Positions 1-6,918 of a stretch of 10,169 nt of DNA are shown here, in pieces (position 1 is the first letter of the stretch; every line of letters starts with the position of its first letter). The position numbers and the translations under genes were made by a program. Source of the stretch: an uncultured Opitutales bacterium (GTDB lineage Bacteria; Verrucomicrobiota; Verrucomicrobiia; Opitutales; UBA2995); contig CALGUT010000068.1 of assembly GCA_937920335.1 (NCBI GenBank), positions 1-10,169 of the forward strand. Direction: 5' to 3'. The notes below the pieces were generated by a model. The model searched no databases, was not told where the DNA came from, and worked only from the letters and a program-made list of their open reading frames with translations.

Positions 1-1
1 A

Positions 2-1057
2 GTTGAAGAGATTGAGGTTCGTCCGCCTCAAGAGAGTGAGTTGCTCATCAAGATAGCAGCCAGTGGAATCTGTCATAGCGACTATTCTGTTATGACTGGG
101 ACGATTCCGCACGAATTGCCAGAGGTGCTTGGCCATGAAGGCGCCGGCGTAGTTGCAGAGGTGGGGCCGGATACGCATGGATATCAGGTCGGCGACCGAG
201 TCATGTTGCCGTTTGTATCATCCTGCGGAACCTGTGGCCGCTGTGTAGCCGGGCATCCGACGCTTTGCGAAGTTCATTTTGCCGGTAAGCGAGGGGCGCT
301 AATCGGCGATACCTGTCGGTTCCATAAAGGAGATCTGGATATCTATCAATTTTCCCGCATTGGAACGCTTTCGGAATATACCGTCGTTCACACCAACTCA
401 GTGCTACCGCTCCCCGATGGGTACACCTTTGAGCATGCCGCGCTGCTTGGCTGTGGAGTCACGACGGGTTATGGGGCCGTGACCCGAACGGCCAAAGTTC
501 CAGTAGGGGCGACAGTGGCCGTTATCGGATGCGGAGGAGTCGGATTGAACGTAATTCAGGGGGCCAAGCTTGCCGGAGCGTCGAGGATCATCGCCGTTGA
601 TCAGGTGCCGTCCAAATTAAAGCAGGCAAAAGATTTTGGGGCTACGGATTGTATAAATTCCAGAGATACAGATGCTGTTGAAACCGTCAAAGAGCTGACG
701 AATGGTAAAGGAGTTGATTTCTCATTTGAGGCGATTGGACTATCCAAGACGATTGAAATGGCCTATCATATGTTGGGCGTGGGTGGTAATGCGGTGATCA
801 TTGGCATAACCGGCGTTCGAGATACGATAACAATCCCTGCTGTATTTATTCCGGTTTGGGAGCGCAAGATAACCGGGTCCTTTTTTGGGTCGAGTCTTCC
901 CAGTGAAGATATGCCCTATCTATTGGAATTGTATAAGCAAAAGAAGCTGAAGCTGGATGAGCTCGTTTCCAAGTATTACAAACTGGAAGAGATTAATCAG
1001 GCGTTCACAGACATGGAAGCTGGAGAGAATGTTCGGGGAATGGTGCTGTTCGAGTAG
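2..1057 (+). CDS. Zinc-dependent alcohol dehydrogenase, 5'-truncated
   Basis: This is a medium-chain zinc alcohol dehydrogenase, expected to oxidise an alcohol (or reduce an aldehyde) with NAD(H) in the cytoplasm. The frame is already open at base 2 and reads VEEIEVRPPQ before the first internal start-like TTG at base 41, so the true start lies upstream of the window; 351 residues are visible and roughly 10-20 are missing. Numbering from base 2, the catalytic zinc ligands are Cys24 (GICHSD), His45 (GHEGAG) and Cys151 (LGCGV). The structural zinc site is Cys75/78/81/89 (CGTCGRC then C). The Rossmann loop GCGGVG sits near 177-182, and Asp200 (AVDQ) at the end of the second strand favours NAD over NADP. 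Overall it resembles class III or NDMA-dependent type dehydrogenases, but the substrate cannot be read from the sequence. It does not obviously form an operon with the photolyase, which starts 114 bases downstream. Confidence 0.93.
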   Translation, partial: VEEIEVRPPQESELLIKIAASGICHSDYSVMTGTIPHELPEVLGHEGAGVVAEVGPDTHGYQVGDRVMLPFVSSCGTCGRCVAGHPTLCEVHFAGKRGALIGDTCRFHKGDLDIYQFSRIGTLSEYTVVHTNSVLPLPDGYTFEHAALLGCGVTTGYGAVTRTAKVPVGATVAVIGCGGVGLNVIQGAKLAGASRIIAVDQVPSKLKQAKDFGATDCINSRDTDAVETVKELTNGKGVDFSFEAIGLSKTIEMAYHMLGVGGNAVIIGITGVRDTITIPAVFIPVWERKITGSFFGSSLPSEDMPYLLELYKQKKLKLDELVSKYYKLEEINQAFTDMEAGENVRGMVLFE

Positions 1058-1089
1058 TGACAGAGGGGGAAGGGGTTAGGGTAAGCTCT

Positions 1090-1106
1090 TATTCGTAAAA
1101 CGAATA
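1090..1106. other. Perfect 7-base inverted repeat (TATTCGT-AAA-ACGAATA)
   Basis: A 7-base perfect dyad with a 3-base centre lies 33 bases after the dehydrogenase stop. It could be a short transcription-terminator stem, but no T-run follows (GTGATTTAT). It could instead be an operator for the downstream photolyase gene, whose start is 66 bases further on. The sequence cannot decide between these. Confidence 0.35.
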
Positions 1107-1171
1107 GTGATTTATCTAAGCTTTGGGGTTTCCATCTCGAAGTTTTTGGCTTTCTTGAGTATTTTTAATTG

Positions 1172-2626
1172 ATGCAAGATATATCCCAGTCTTCGGCCCC
1201 CATTCTGCTTTGGTTTCGGCAAGACCTTCGCTTGAAGGACAATTCCGCGCTTCAGGCGGCTATAGAAACCGGTCGACCATTGACTGCGGTCTATATCCAT
1301 GATCCTGACAGCGAGGCCGAGTGGTCGCCCGGAGGAGCAACCCAGTGGTGGTTGCATCATGCGTTGGTTGATCTCAATCAGCAACTGGAGGACTTGGGAG
1401 GGCAATTACTGATACGCCGTGGGGATAGTCTTCAGTGTATTCAACGGTTGATTAAGGAGTTGGCTGCGGAATCAGTGTACTGGAATCGCAGGTACGAGCC
1501 GATTATTAGGGGGAGAGATGCCGTTATCAAAAAGCGGCTCCGCGAAGACGGTATTGAGGTGAAGAGTTTCAATAGTGCACTTATACACGAGCCCCATACG
1601 ATTTCTAAAAAGGATGGCACGCCCTTTAAAGTTTTCACGCCTTACTGGAAGCATTGCCTGAAGCAAACGAAAGACGCTCCGGTTCGGGTCGAATTGAAGA
1701 AAGCGGTATTCCTAAAAAGCGCTCCTCATTCTGAGTCGATCAGTTCTTTGGCTCTGCTTCCGAGTATTTCCTGGGATGAACAGTTTTACAAAACATGGGA
1801 TCCTACCGCTAAAGGAGCTGCCAGACTGCTCAAGACCTGCGTGTCTTCGAAGTTGGCAGGTTACGAGCGTGGGCGAGATATTCTGGATGAAGATGCGACC
1901 TCTCGTCTTTCTCCCTACCTGCATTTTGGGCAGATCGGGCCGCGGCAAATCTGGGAGGCCGTGAAAGCTAAAGACAATGGAGAAAAGGGGACCTACCGTT
2001 ATCTTGCCGAGATTGGCTGGCGGGAGTTTTCCTACGCGTTGATGTATCACTTTCCTCACACGTCAACAGAGCCATTGCGGCCAGAGTTCGCGGATTTTCC
2101 ATGGGAGTCCGACAAACAGCTGATGACGGCTTGGCAAACGGGTCAAACCGGGTTTCCGGTTGTCGATGCGGGAATGCGGCAGCTTTGGAAAATGGGATGG
2201 ATGCACAATCGTGCGCGCATGATAACCGCTTCATTCCTGGTAAAACACCTTTTGCAGCCTTGGCAGGACGGGGCGCGTTGGTTTTGGGATACGTTGGTCG
2301 ACGCTGACCTGGCAAGTAATACTCAGGGATGGCAATGGACAGCAGGCTGCGGAGCGGATGCCTCGCCCTACTTTCGCGTTTTTAACCCGATTCTGCAGGG
2401 TGAGAAGTTTGACCCGAATGGTGACTATGTTCGGCGTTGGGTTCCAGAGTTAACGGGATTGCCGAACAACTTGATTCATACGCCGTGGGAAGCGGATGCT
2501 TTTGCTTTGGCCGACGCAGGCATTGTTCTTGGAAGAGACTATCCATTTCCGGTAATCGAGCATGCAGCTGGACGGGCACGAGCGCTGAAGGCCTATGGGC
2601 TATTTAAGGCGACGACGAAAAAGTAG
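1172..2626 (+). CDS. phr: Deoxyribodipyrimidine photolyase, class I (cryptochrome/photolyase family)
   Basis: A light-driven DNA repair flavoenzyme that splits UV-induced pyrimidine dimers, 484 residues, the usual length for class I. The N-terminal antenna domain opens with LLWFRQDLRLKDN (about 12-24). The C-terminal FAD/DNA domain has EIGWREF (280-286), MHNRARMITASFLVK (344-358) and ASNTQGWQW (381-389). Aligned by spacing to the E. coli enzyme, the electron-transfer triad Trp306/359/382 corresponds to Trp311, Trp364 and Trp387, and the Asn near flavin N5 corresponds to Asn383. Glu280 and Trp283 match the dimer-binding residues. An active CPD photolyase is therefore more likely than a signalling cryptochrome. 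The ATG at 1172 is preferred over the TTG immediately before it (1169). No Shine-Dalgarno is visible. The antenna cofactor (folate or deazaflavin) cannot be assigned. Confidence 0.95.
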   Translation: MQDISQSSAPILLWFRQDLRLKDNSALQAAIETGRPLTAVYIHDPDSEAEWSPGGATQWWLHHALVDLNQQLEDLGGQLLIRRGDSLQCIQRLIKELAAESVYWNRRYEPIIRGRDAVIKKRLREDGIEVKSFNSALIHEPHTISKKDGTPFKVFTPYWKHCLKQTKDAPVRVELKKAVFLKSAPHSESISSLALLPSISWDEQFYKTWDPTAKGAARLLKTCVSSKLAGYERGRDILDEDATSRLSPYLHFGQIGPRQIWEAVKAKDNGEKGTYRYLAEIGWREFSYALMYHFPHTSTEPLRPEFADFPWESDKQLMTAWQTGQTGFPVVDAGMRQLWKMGWMHNRARMITASFLVKHLLQPWQDGARWFWDTLVDADLASNTQGWQWTAGCGADASPYFRVFNPILQGEKFDPNGDYVRRWVPELTGLPNNLIHTPWEADAFALADAGIVLGRDYPFPVIEHAAGRARALKAYGLFKATTKK

Positions 2627-2751
2627 CGGTATCTTATTCGAAGGTTACCCCATGCCGGTCCCTCTTGCACCTCGATAGGGGTTGTTATGTGTTTGCTGTG
2701 TCGGCACCAATTCTGAATCCTGTAAAAGTCATTCTGCCGAGCGTAAGATTA

Positions 2752-2784
2752 TTGACCCTCCATTAAGAAGGGACTGAGTATAAT
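2752..2784 (+). promoter_or_regulatory. Candidate promoter for the DJ-1/hydrolase unit
   Basis: A perfect TATAAT (2779-2784) lies 26 bases before the DJ-1 family start, inside the 184-base gap after the photolyase. The only -35-like hexamer, TTGACC at 2752-2757, is 21 bases upstream, longer than the usual 16-18. A TG two bases before the -10 box is one base out of register for an extended -10. The -10 box is convincing; the -35 box is not. Confidence 0.4.
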
Positions 2785-2810
2785 GGCCTAACAAACCCTG
2801 AGTTTATCCT

Positions 2811-3356
2811 ATGAGTAATAAAATTTTGATTGTGACCGGCGACGGTGGTGAAAGTTATGAAGTGTTGTATGCGCTGCATCGTTTCCAGGAGGAAGGTTAT
2901 GAACCTGTGATAGCGGCTCCCAGTAAGCGTAGCTTGAATTTAGTCATGCATGATTTTAAGCCGGGGTGGGACACTTATTTTGAGGCTCCTGGTTATGCCG
3001 CGACTGCAGATTTGACATTTGAGGAAGTGAATGTGGATGACTACTTCGCTGTGCTGTTGATTGGTGGGCGTGCGCCGGAGTATTTGCGAAATAATCCCAG
3101 AGTGATCGGAATTACGAAAGAGTTTCACGAGAAAGGTAAATGGATTTATAGTATTTGTCATGGTATCCAAATACTGGCGACAGCAGATTTATGTCAGGAC
3201 CGAAATATTACGTGTTACGAGCATTGTCGCCTGGAAGCAGAAACCGCTGGCGGAACCTGGATGTCCGATGAAGCCTCTATTGATGGAAAGATTATCTGTG
3301 GTCAGACGTGGATGTCTCATCCACAGTTCTTTCGTTTAATTTTTGAAAACCTTTGA
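2811..3356 (+). CDS. DJ-1/PfpI family protein
   Basis: A 181-residue single-domain member of the DJ-1/PfpI (class I glutamine amidotransferase-like) superfamily. It starts with the family's beta-strand ILIVTGDGGE, which carries the conserved Glu14. The nucleophile elbow is SICHG with Cys116 followed by His117, and GGRAPEYLR at 85-93 is typical of the PfpI branch. Family members include cysteine peptidases, glyoxalase/deglycase-like enzymes, isonitrile hydratases and stress chaperones, so the exact reaction is open. No signal peptide is present and the protein should be cytoplasmic. Its TGA overlaps the ATG of the following alpha/beta hydrolase by one base, so the two are almost certainly co-transcribed and translationally coupled. 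The start ATG has no Shine-Dalgarno (preceded by GAGTTTATCCT). Confidence 0.9.
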   Translation: MSNKILIVTGDGGESYEVLYALHRFQEEGYEPVIAAPSKRSLNLVMHDFKPGWDTYFEAPGYAATADLTFEEVNVDDYFAVLLIGGRAPEYLRNNPRVIGITKEFHEKGKWIYSICHGIQILATADLCQDRNITCYEHCRLEAETAGGTWMSDEASIDGKIICGQTWMSHPQFFRLIFENL

Positions 3357-4189
3357 TGAGGAAGCTGGTTGCTTGGCGGGGAGGCGATCCATTAATAGTG
3401 GATGATGATGGGGCTGGAAGCAGCTTGATCTGCCTTCATGGTCTTGGTGGCGGAAGCTATTTTTTTTCTGGTTTAACGAAGGCGTTGAGAGGGTCACGCA
3501 GGGTAATCTCCTTTGATATGCCTGGAACCGGATTCAACGAAGAATGCGTCGAGGGGTTCTCGATTGAAGCCAGCGTGCAGGCCACGGTTGAAATGATTGA
3601 TCAATGTGCCCCTGAATCGGTGTCTCTACTCGGGCATTCGATGGGTACCATTGTTGCATTAAAAGCCTATGCGGAGCGGATGGATGCGGTTGAATCACTC
3701 ATTTTTTTGGGAGGGCTTCCTCAGCCTATTCCTGTGATTTGCGAAAAGCTGATGGCGCGAGTCGAAAAGATCAAAACGGTGGGAATGACCGGAATTGGTG
3801 AAGAGATAATGTCGGGAATATTTTCGGAAAAAACAATGAGTGAGCGAGGCCAATTAGTTGGAGCTTATCAGCGCTTGCTCGAACTCAATTCCGAAAAGAG
3901 CTACGTGGAATCGATCCAGGGGTTGGTGAATGCTTCAGCGACCGAGATTATCGATTCGGTCAATATCCCGTGCCTGGGAATAACAGGCGAAATGGACCTC
4001 TATGCGACGCCTTATGATGTGGAATCTTTTCTAAATTTGATTCCATCCGAAACGACGTTGGAAGTGTTTAAAGATTGTGGTCACATGATTTTTTATGAAG
4101 CTCCGGATCGCTTGTATGATCAGGTTTCTACGTTTCTGCACTGGCTCAATAGTGACTGGGATTATACCTCCTATGCAGATGAAAGTTGA
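3356..4189 (+). CDS. Alpha/beta hydrolase
   Basis: A 277-residue alpha/beta-hydrolase-fold enzyme, likely a small-molecule esterase or other serine hydrolase. The oxyanion-hole segment LHGLGGG is at 27-33 and the nucleophile elbow GHSMG at 93-97, giving Ser95. The acid is probably Asp214 (GITGEMDLY) and the base His243 (CGHMIFYEAP), so the catalytic triad is complete. Residues 125-200 form a helical cap. No export signal is present. The start is taken at the ATG overlapping the DJ-1 stop (TGATG) rather than the TTG three bases earlier. The coupling suggests the two proteins act on the same metabolite or stress, but the substrate is unknown. Confidence 0.9.
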   Translation: MRKLVAWRGGDPLIVDDDGAGSSLICLHGLGGGSYFFSGLTKALRGSRRVISFDMPGTGFNEECVEGFSIEASVQATVEMIDQCAPESVSLLGHSMGTIVALKAYAERMDAVESLIFLGGLPQPIPVICEKLMARVEKIKTVGMTGIGEEIMSGIFSEKTMSERGQLVGAYQRLLELNSEKSYVESIQGLVNASATEIIDSVNIPCLGITGEMDLYATPYDVESFLNLIPSETTLEVFKDCGHMIFYEAPDRLYDQVSTFLHWLNSDWDYTSYADES

Positions 4190-4216
4190 TTCTACCAAAC
4201 TACTATCAAGATCACC

Positions 4217-4678
4217 ATGGCCGAAGTAACTGAAGATTTCCTGGCGAGTTTAAGAAGCGTGCGTGGTGAGTTCGAAAACACGAAGGGCGGGAAGATCGGT
4301 AATCGTGTGCTTGCGCATATTTTTTCAACGGTGTTTCCCTTGTTCTTTCTGGTCTACTTTGTGTTTTGGTCTAAGCCCTCATGGCCGTTGGCAAGTGAGC
4401 AGTGGCTGTTTCTTGGAATTGCGCTGATTACTTTATTGATGGGACTGTTCATTCACCGATCGATTAATAGCCGGTTCGTTTTCGACGATGAAGGAGTCCA
4501 GGAATGGCGTGGCGGAAGGGTGTTGAAAGGAGCGATCGCATGGACAGATTTGAAGCGCGTTGAGTTTCGTGAGAGCCGTGGTATTAGAACGTTCATGCTC
4601 GTGTCGGACGAAGGGGTTATGCAACTCGAATACTATAAAAGCCTGAGTGAGGCCATCGCTCGTCTGGAACCCCGTTGA
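4217..4678 (+). CDS. Two-helix membrane protein with C-terminal soluble (PH-like) domain
   Basis: An unrecognised 153-residue protein. It has a charged N-terminus, then two predicted transmembrane helices at about 33-51 (IFSTVFPLFFLVYFVFW) and 62-80 (QWLFLGIALITLLMGLFI). The soluble C-terminus of about 70 residues begins SRFVFDDEGVQEWRGG and includes IAWTDLKRVEFRE. The pattern of two helices followed by a strand-rich segment with a D/E-G-V turn and an I-W-x-D-L motif is like small bacterial PH-domain membrane proteins; that assignment is tentative. It starts 27 bases after the hydrolase stop on the same strand and may be the last gene of that unit. The ATG context ATCACCATGG has no strong ribosome-binding site. 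Confidence 0.75.
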   Translation: MAEVTEDFLASLRSVRGEFENTKGGKIGNRVLAHIFSTVFPLFFLVYFVFWSKPSWPLASEQWLFLGIALITLLMGLFIHRSINSRFVFDDEGVQEWRGGRVLKGAIAWTDLKRVEFRESRGIRTFMLVSDEGVMQLEYYKSLSEAIARLEPR

Positions 4679-4907
4679 GCTTAAGTTGGCGATTCTGAAT
4701 GGAGTCAGTTTAGTTGTTTTCAGGCGTTTCCCTAAAGTTCTGAGACGTTCTGTGCTACAACCGTCGGATGGTAGACAATGGCTTCTTCGCCACCCTCATC
4801 CAAGAGATGAGAAAAATCTAAAGCTAGGTTCGTCGGCAAGGACGTATAGAGTATTAGCGGCTGTCATTAATTCGAGGAGCCTCTAGTCTTCTGAAACCTT
4901 GCAGGTA
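4679..4907. other. Intergenic spacer between convergent genes
   Basis: This 229-base gap separates the convergent ends of the membrane-protein gene and the inositol oxygenase gene. The only open frame entering it (GTG at 4647) largely overlaps the preceding gene and has no family features. A small dyad GAGG-AG-CCTC (4874-4883) is present, but its 2-base centre is too short to fold as a hairpin. No convincing terminator or RNA gene is visible. Confidence 0.5.
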
Positions 4908-5783
4908 TTACCAGTCTAGTTTTGCCGGAAGGTACTTGTTAATCAGGTCCAGGTAATACGGTTTCAATTCTTCCCAGACGGGTGTCTTCGGTGATTTGGT
5001 ATAAAGATCGAAGGGATTGAATTTTTTTACCCATGGCAGCATTTTACGGTCGTGGTCATCCAGCAAGTATTCGTACTCGCCTTCGCGATGCCAGGCGTAG
5101 AACGAATGGTAGCGAATCATGTAGAGTGCTTCGTCGGGGAGGTAGTCTTTTACGAGGTGATACATGTATTCGTCATGTCCCCACGACATTTCGATATTTC
5201 TCAAGCCACAGCCTTCTTCGTAGATTCCCAGACGCGTATTAAACAGCGGGTTATTCGAATCGGGATTCGCCTCAAAGAATTCCGGGTAGACAATCCTTTC
5301 ACTGAACTTGCATCCGACAGGGAACGTATCGCCAACCACGGCCCATTGAGGTTCTCCGAATAAGCATAGCACTTTTCCCAAGTCATGAATGAGTCCTGTC
5401 AGGACAAACCAGTCCTCGTAACCCCGTTCGCGTATAGCCTCTGACGCCTGGAGTAAGTGTTGGAGTTGCGGTAGATCGATGTCTGGATCTGAATCATCCA
5501 CCAGAGTGTTGAGATACATGACAGCGTCCAGGATGCTCATCTCACGTTTACCCGAAGTGTTGAAGACGAACTCGGCCTTTTTGGCCTTCACAAATTCGAA
5601 GGTCTGGTATTTGTGGTTCAGACGGTAAAATTCTCTAACTGTGTCCCTAGCTGGGTCGTCGTAATTCCGGTAGTCTTCCTTGAGCTTATGTTCCGGCTCT
5701 GGGTAGGTAGCAGTTTCTACAAAGTCTTCCCAATGTTCAATGTTCTCAAGCGGGGAGTTTTCGTCGGAATTATGGGGTTTCAT
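4908..5783 (-). CDS. Myo-inositol oxygenase (MIOX)
   Basis: A 291-residue homologue of eukaryotic myo-inositol oxygenase (human 285 residues), which uses a mixed-valent diiron centre and O2 to cleave myo-inositol to D-glucuronate (EC 1.13.99.1). Long identical stretches with the animal enzyme are recognisable, including FGEPQWAVVGDTFPVGC (142-158) and MSWGHDEYMY (199-208). All six iron ligands of the HD-type fold are present: His109, His133-Asp134, His203, His226 and Asp259. The active-site Lys137 (HDLGK) is also kept. It has no signal peptide, so it should act in the cytoplasm. It starts at ATG 5783 without a Shine-Dalgarno and is divergent from the exported cupin/dehydratase/aldolase trio. 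MIOX is uncommon in bacteria. D-glucuronate could feed sugar-acid catabolism, but no uronate isomerase or inositol dehydrogenase is visible nearby. Confidence 0.96.
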   Translation of the reverse strand: MKPHNSDENSPLENIEHWEDFVETATYPEPEHKLKEDYRNYDDPARDTVREFYRLNHKYQTFEFVKAKKAEFVFNTSGKREMSILDAVMYLNTLVDDSDPDIDLPQLQHLLQASEAIRERGYEDWFVLTGLIHDLGKVLCLFGEPQWAVVGDTFPVGCKFSERIVYPEFFEANPDSNNPLFNTRLGIYEEGCGLRNIEMSWGHDEYMYHLVKDYLPDEALYMIRYHSFYAWHREGEYEYLLDDHDRKMLPWVKKFNPFDLYTKSPKTPVWEELKPYYLDLINKYLPAKLDW

Positions 5784-5836
5784 AGCTATTACAAGACGGG
5801 TTCGAGTGATTTAAGGTATCGAGGAAGATTTGTTTG

Positions 5837-5865
5837 AATATCCTGAATAAACGGCAAAATTCCAA
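5837..5865 (-). promoter_or_regulatory. Weak candidate promoter for the inositol oxygenase gene
   Basis: Read on the minus strand, TTGGAA (5865-5860) and GATATT (5842-5837) are separated by 17 bases, each matching 4 of 6 consensus positions. It lies 54 bases upstream of the start codon. In this AT-rich spacer such matches arise easily by chance. Confidence 0.2.
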
Positions 5866-5961
5866 GAAAAATTGCAATCTATAGATCCCGTTATTCCCTA
5901 TAAAAATCCGGTGCATTGTAGTTTCTAGTGGACGCACGATTGGACTGGCATTTAGGTATAA

Positions 5962-5986
5962 CTCAGTTCAGCTACGATTAACTGAG
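5962..5986. promoter_or_regulatory. Inverted repeat CTCAGTT-N11-AACTGAG, possible operator
   Basis: A perfect 7-base inverted repeat with an 11-base spacer lies in the divergent region between inositol oxygenase and the cupin gene, 28 bases before the cupin ATG. It directly follows a -10-like TATAAC (5957-5962). Half-site centres 18 bases apart are close to two helical turns, which fits a dimeric repressor; a leader hairpin in the cupin mRNA is the alternative. No regulator gene is in the window. Confidence 0.4.
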
Positions 5987-6013
5987 CTCGAAGCCCTAAA
6001 CCCTAGTCATTCC

Positions 6014-6904
6014 ATGAAATCAGCTGCCCTAAAACCCCGTTCATACATGGTGTTGATCCTTTCCCTATTGTTCATTCAAGGGTCGGTCTACTCGCACGAG
6101 CAACAACTTTACCTCTCACGCTATGTCCCGAATCTGAAATATGGGGATGCCGATCTAACCAAGGATACTGATACGGCGAGGTATAAACCGATTTTTGGCG
6201 AAGGTGACAAAGATGAGAAACATCTAAACGCGATCACCCGCATGGGAGAGTTGACTGTCGATCCAGGGGGTGCGAGCGCGATCGTAAGCCGAAGAAACGA
6301 GGAGTATGTTCTCTATGTAACAGCTGGGAAAGGGACCCTGATCTATGATCGAGAGGAGGCGCCTCTACGAAAGAACGACTTTCTCTATGTGCCTGCGGGA
6401 GTCAGGCATGGGGTGGCCAATAATACGAAAGAGCCGATTAAGGTGTTGGTTATGGGGTATGAGCTCCCGAATGGAATCGATTACGAGCCTAACATGGCTT
6501 TGGAGATTGCTAATGCCGATGATGTTGAGCTGCAGGTGCTGGGTAGTCACGGTCCGACCACGCAGTACAAACTGTTAATGGGCGATACGACCAGCACACG
6601 GGATCGTTTAGCGAGTGCCTCGCAGATGAAGAGTCTGTTTATTATGGATTTTTCTCCGCATGGAACGAATAATCCACATAGGCATGCAACGCAGGAAGAG
6701 GTTTACTTTGTTTTGCAAGGCAGTGGCTACATGGTGGCTGGGTTGGATCAGTATGGAAATGTGGAGCGGCATCCGAGTCAGGTGGGTGACGCCTTTTACT
6801 GGGCAGCAGGAACAGAAGTCGGTTTCTATAGCCTAAATAAGGAGGGTGAGGAGCACTCGATCATCCTTGCGATCCGCTCTGACGATCCGACTAAGAGCAA
6901 GTAA
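6014..6904 (+). CDS. Secreted two-domain cupin protein
   Basis: A 296-residue bicupin with a Sec-type signal peptide: basic residues up to about 9, hydrophobic YMVLILSLLFIQG, probable cleavage near 27. The mature protein is likely periplasmic. Cupin domain 1 spans roughly 70-150: EEYVLYVTAGKGTLIY, then NDFLYVPAGVRH. Cupin domain 2 spans roughly 205-290: PHRHATQEEVYFVLQGSG, then GDAFYWAAGTEVGFY. The metal ligands are split: domain 1 lacks the motif-1 HxH but keeps the motif-2 His132, while domain 2 keeps His222, His224 and Glu229 but has Val269 where the motif-2 His would be. It is the first gene of a plus-strand trio, with 14 bases to the dehydratase gene, so a role with the same substrate is likely. 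It could be an isomerase, an epimerase-like or lyase enzyme, or a binding protein; the reaction is unknown. Confidence 0.85.
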   Translation: MKSAALKPRSYMVLILSLLFIQGSVYSHEQQLYLSRYVPNLKYGDADLTKDTDTARYKPIFGEGDKDEKHLNAITRMGELTVDPGGASAIVSRRNEEYVLYVTAGKGTLIYDREEAPLRKNDFLYVPAGVRHGVANNTKEPIKVLVMGYELPNGIDYEPNMALEIANADDVELQVLGSHGPTTQYKLLMGDTTSTRDRLASASQMKSLFIMDFSPHGTNNPHRHATQEEVYFVLQGSGYMVAGLDQYGNVERHPSQVGDAFYWAAGTEVGFYSLNKEGEEHSIILAIRSDDPTKSK

Positions 6905-6918
6905 CCTTTCCCCTGGAT

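Noticed and set aside
1090..1106. Inverted repeat as a standard intrinsic terminator
   Set aside because: The stem is AT-rich and not followed by a T-run; kept only as an unassigned dyad.
1112..1405. Minus-strand open frame of 97 codons at the start of the photolyase gene
   Set aside because: It lies opposite the conserved photolyase N-terminus and shows no domain features of its own.
4874..4883. GAGGAGCCTC dyad as a terminator between convergent genes
   Set aside because: The 2-base centre cannot form a hairpin loop and no T-run follows.
4647..4886. Plus-strand open frame of 79 codons starting with GTG
   Set aside because: It overlaps the end of the membrane-protein gene, has no recognisable motif and no sensible start context; it is probably a chance frame.
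5940..5962. TTGGAC and TATAAC as a sigma-70 promoter for the cupin gene
   Set aside because: The spacing is only 11 bases, too short for a -35/-10 pair; only the -10-like box was retained as context.
5994..6005. CCCTAAACCCTA, resembling a telomere-type repeat
   Set aside because: Only two units, in a clearly bacterial setting; chance similarity.
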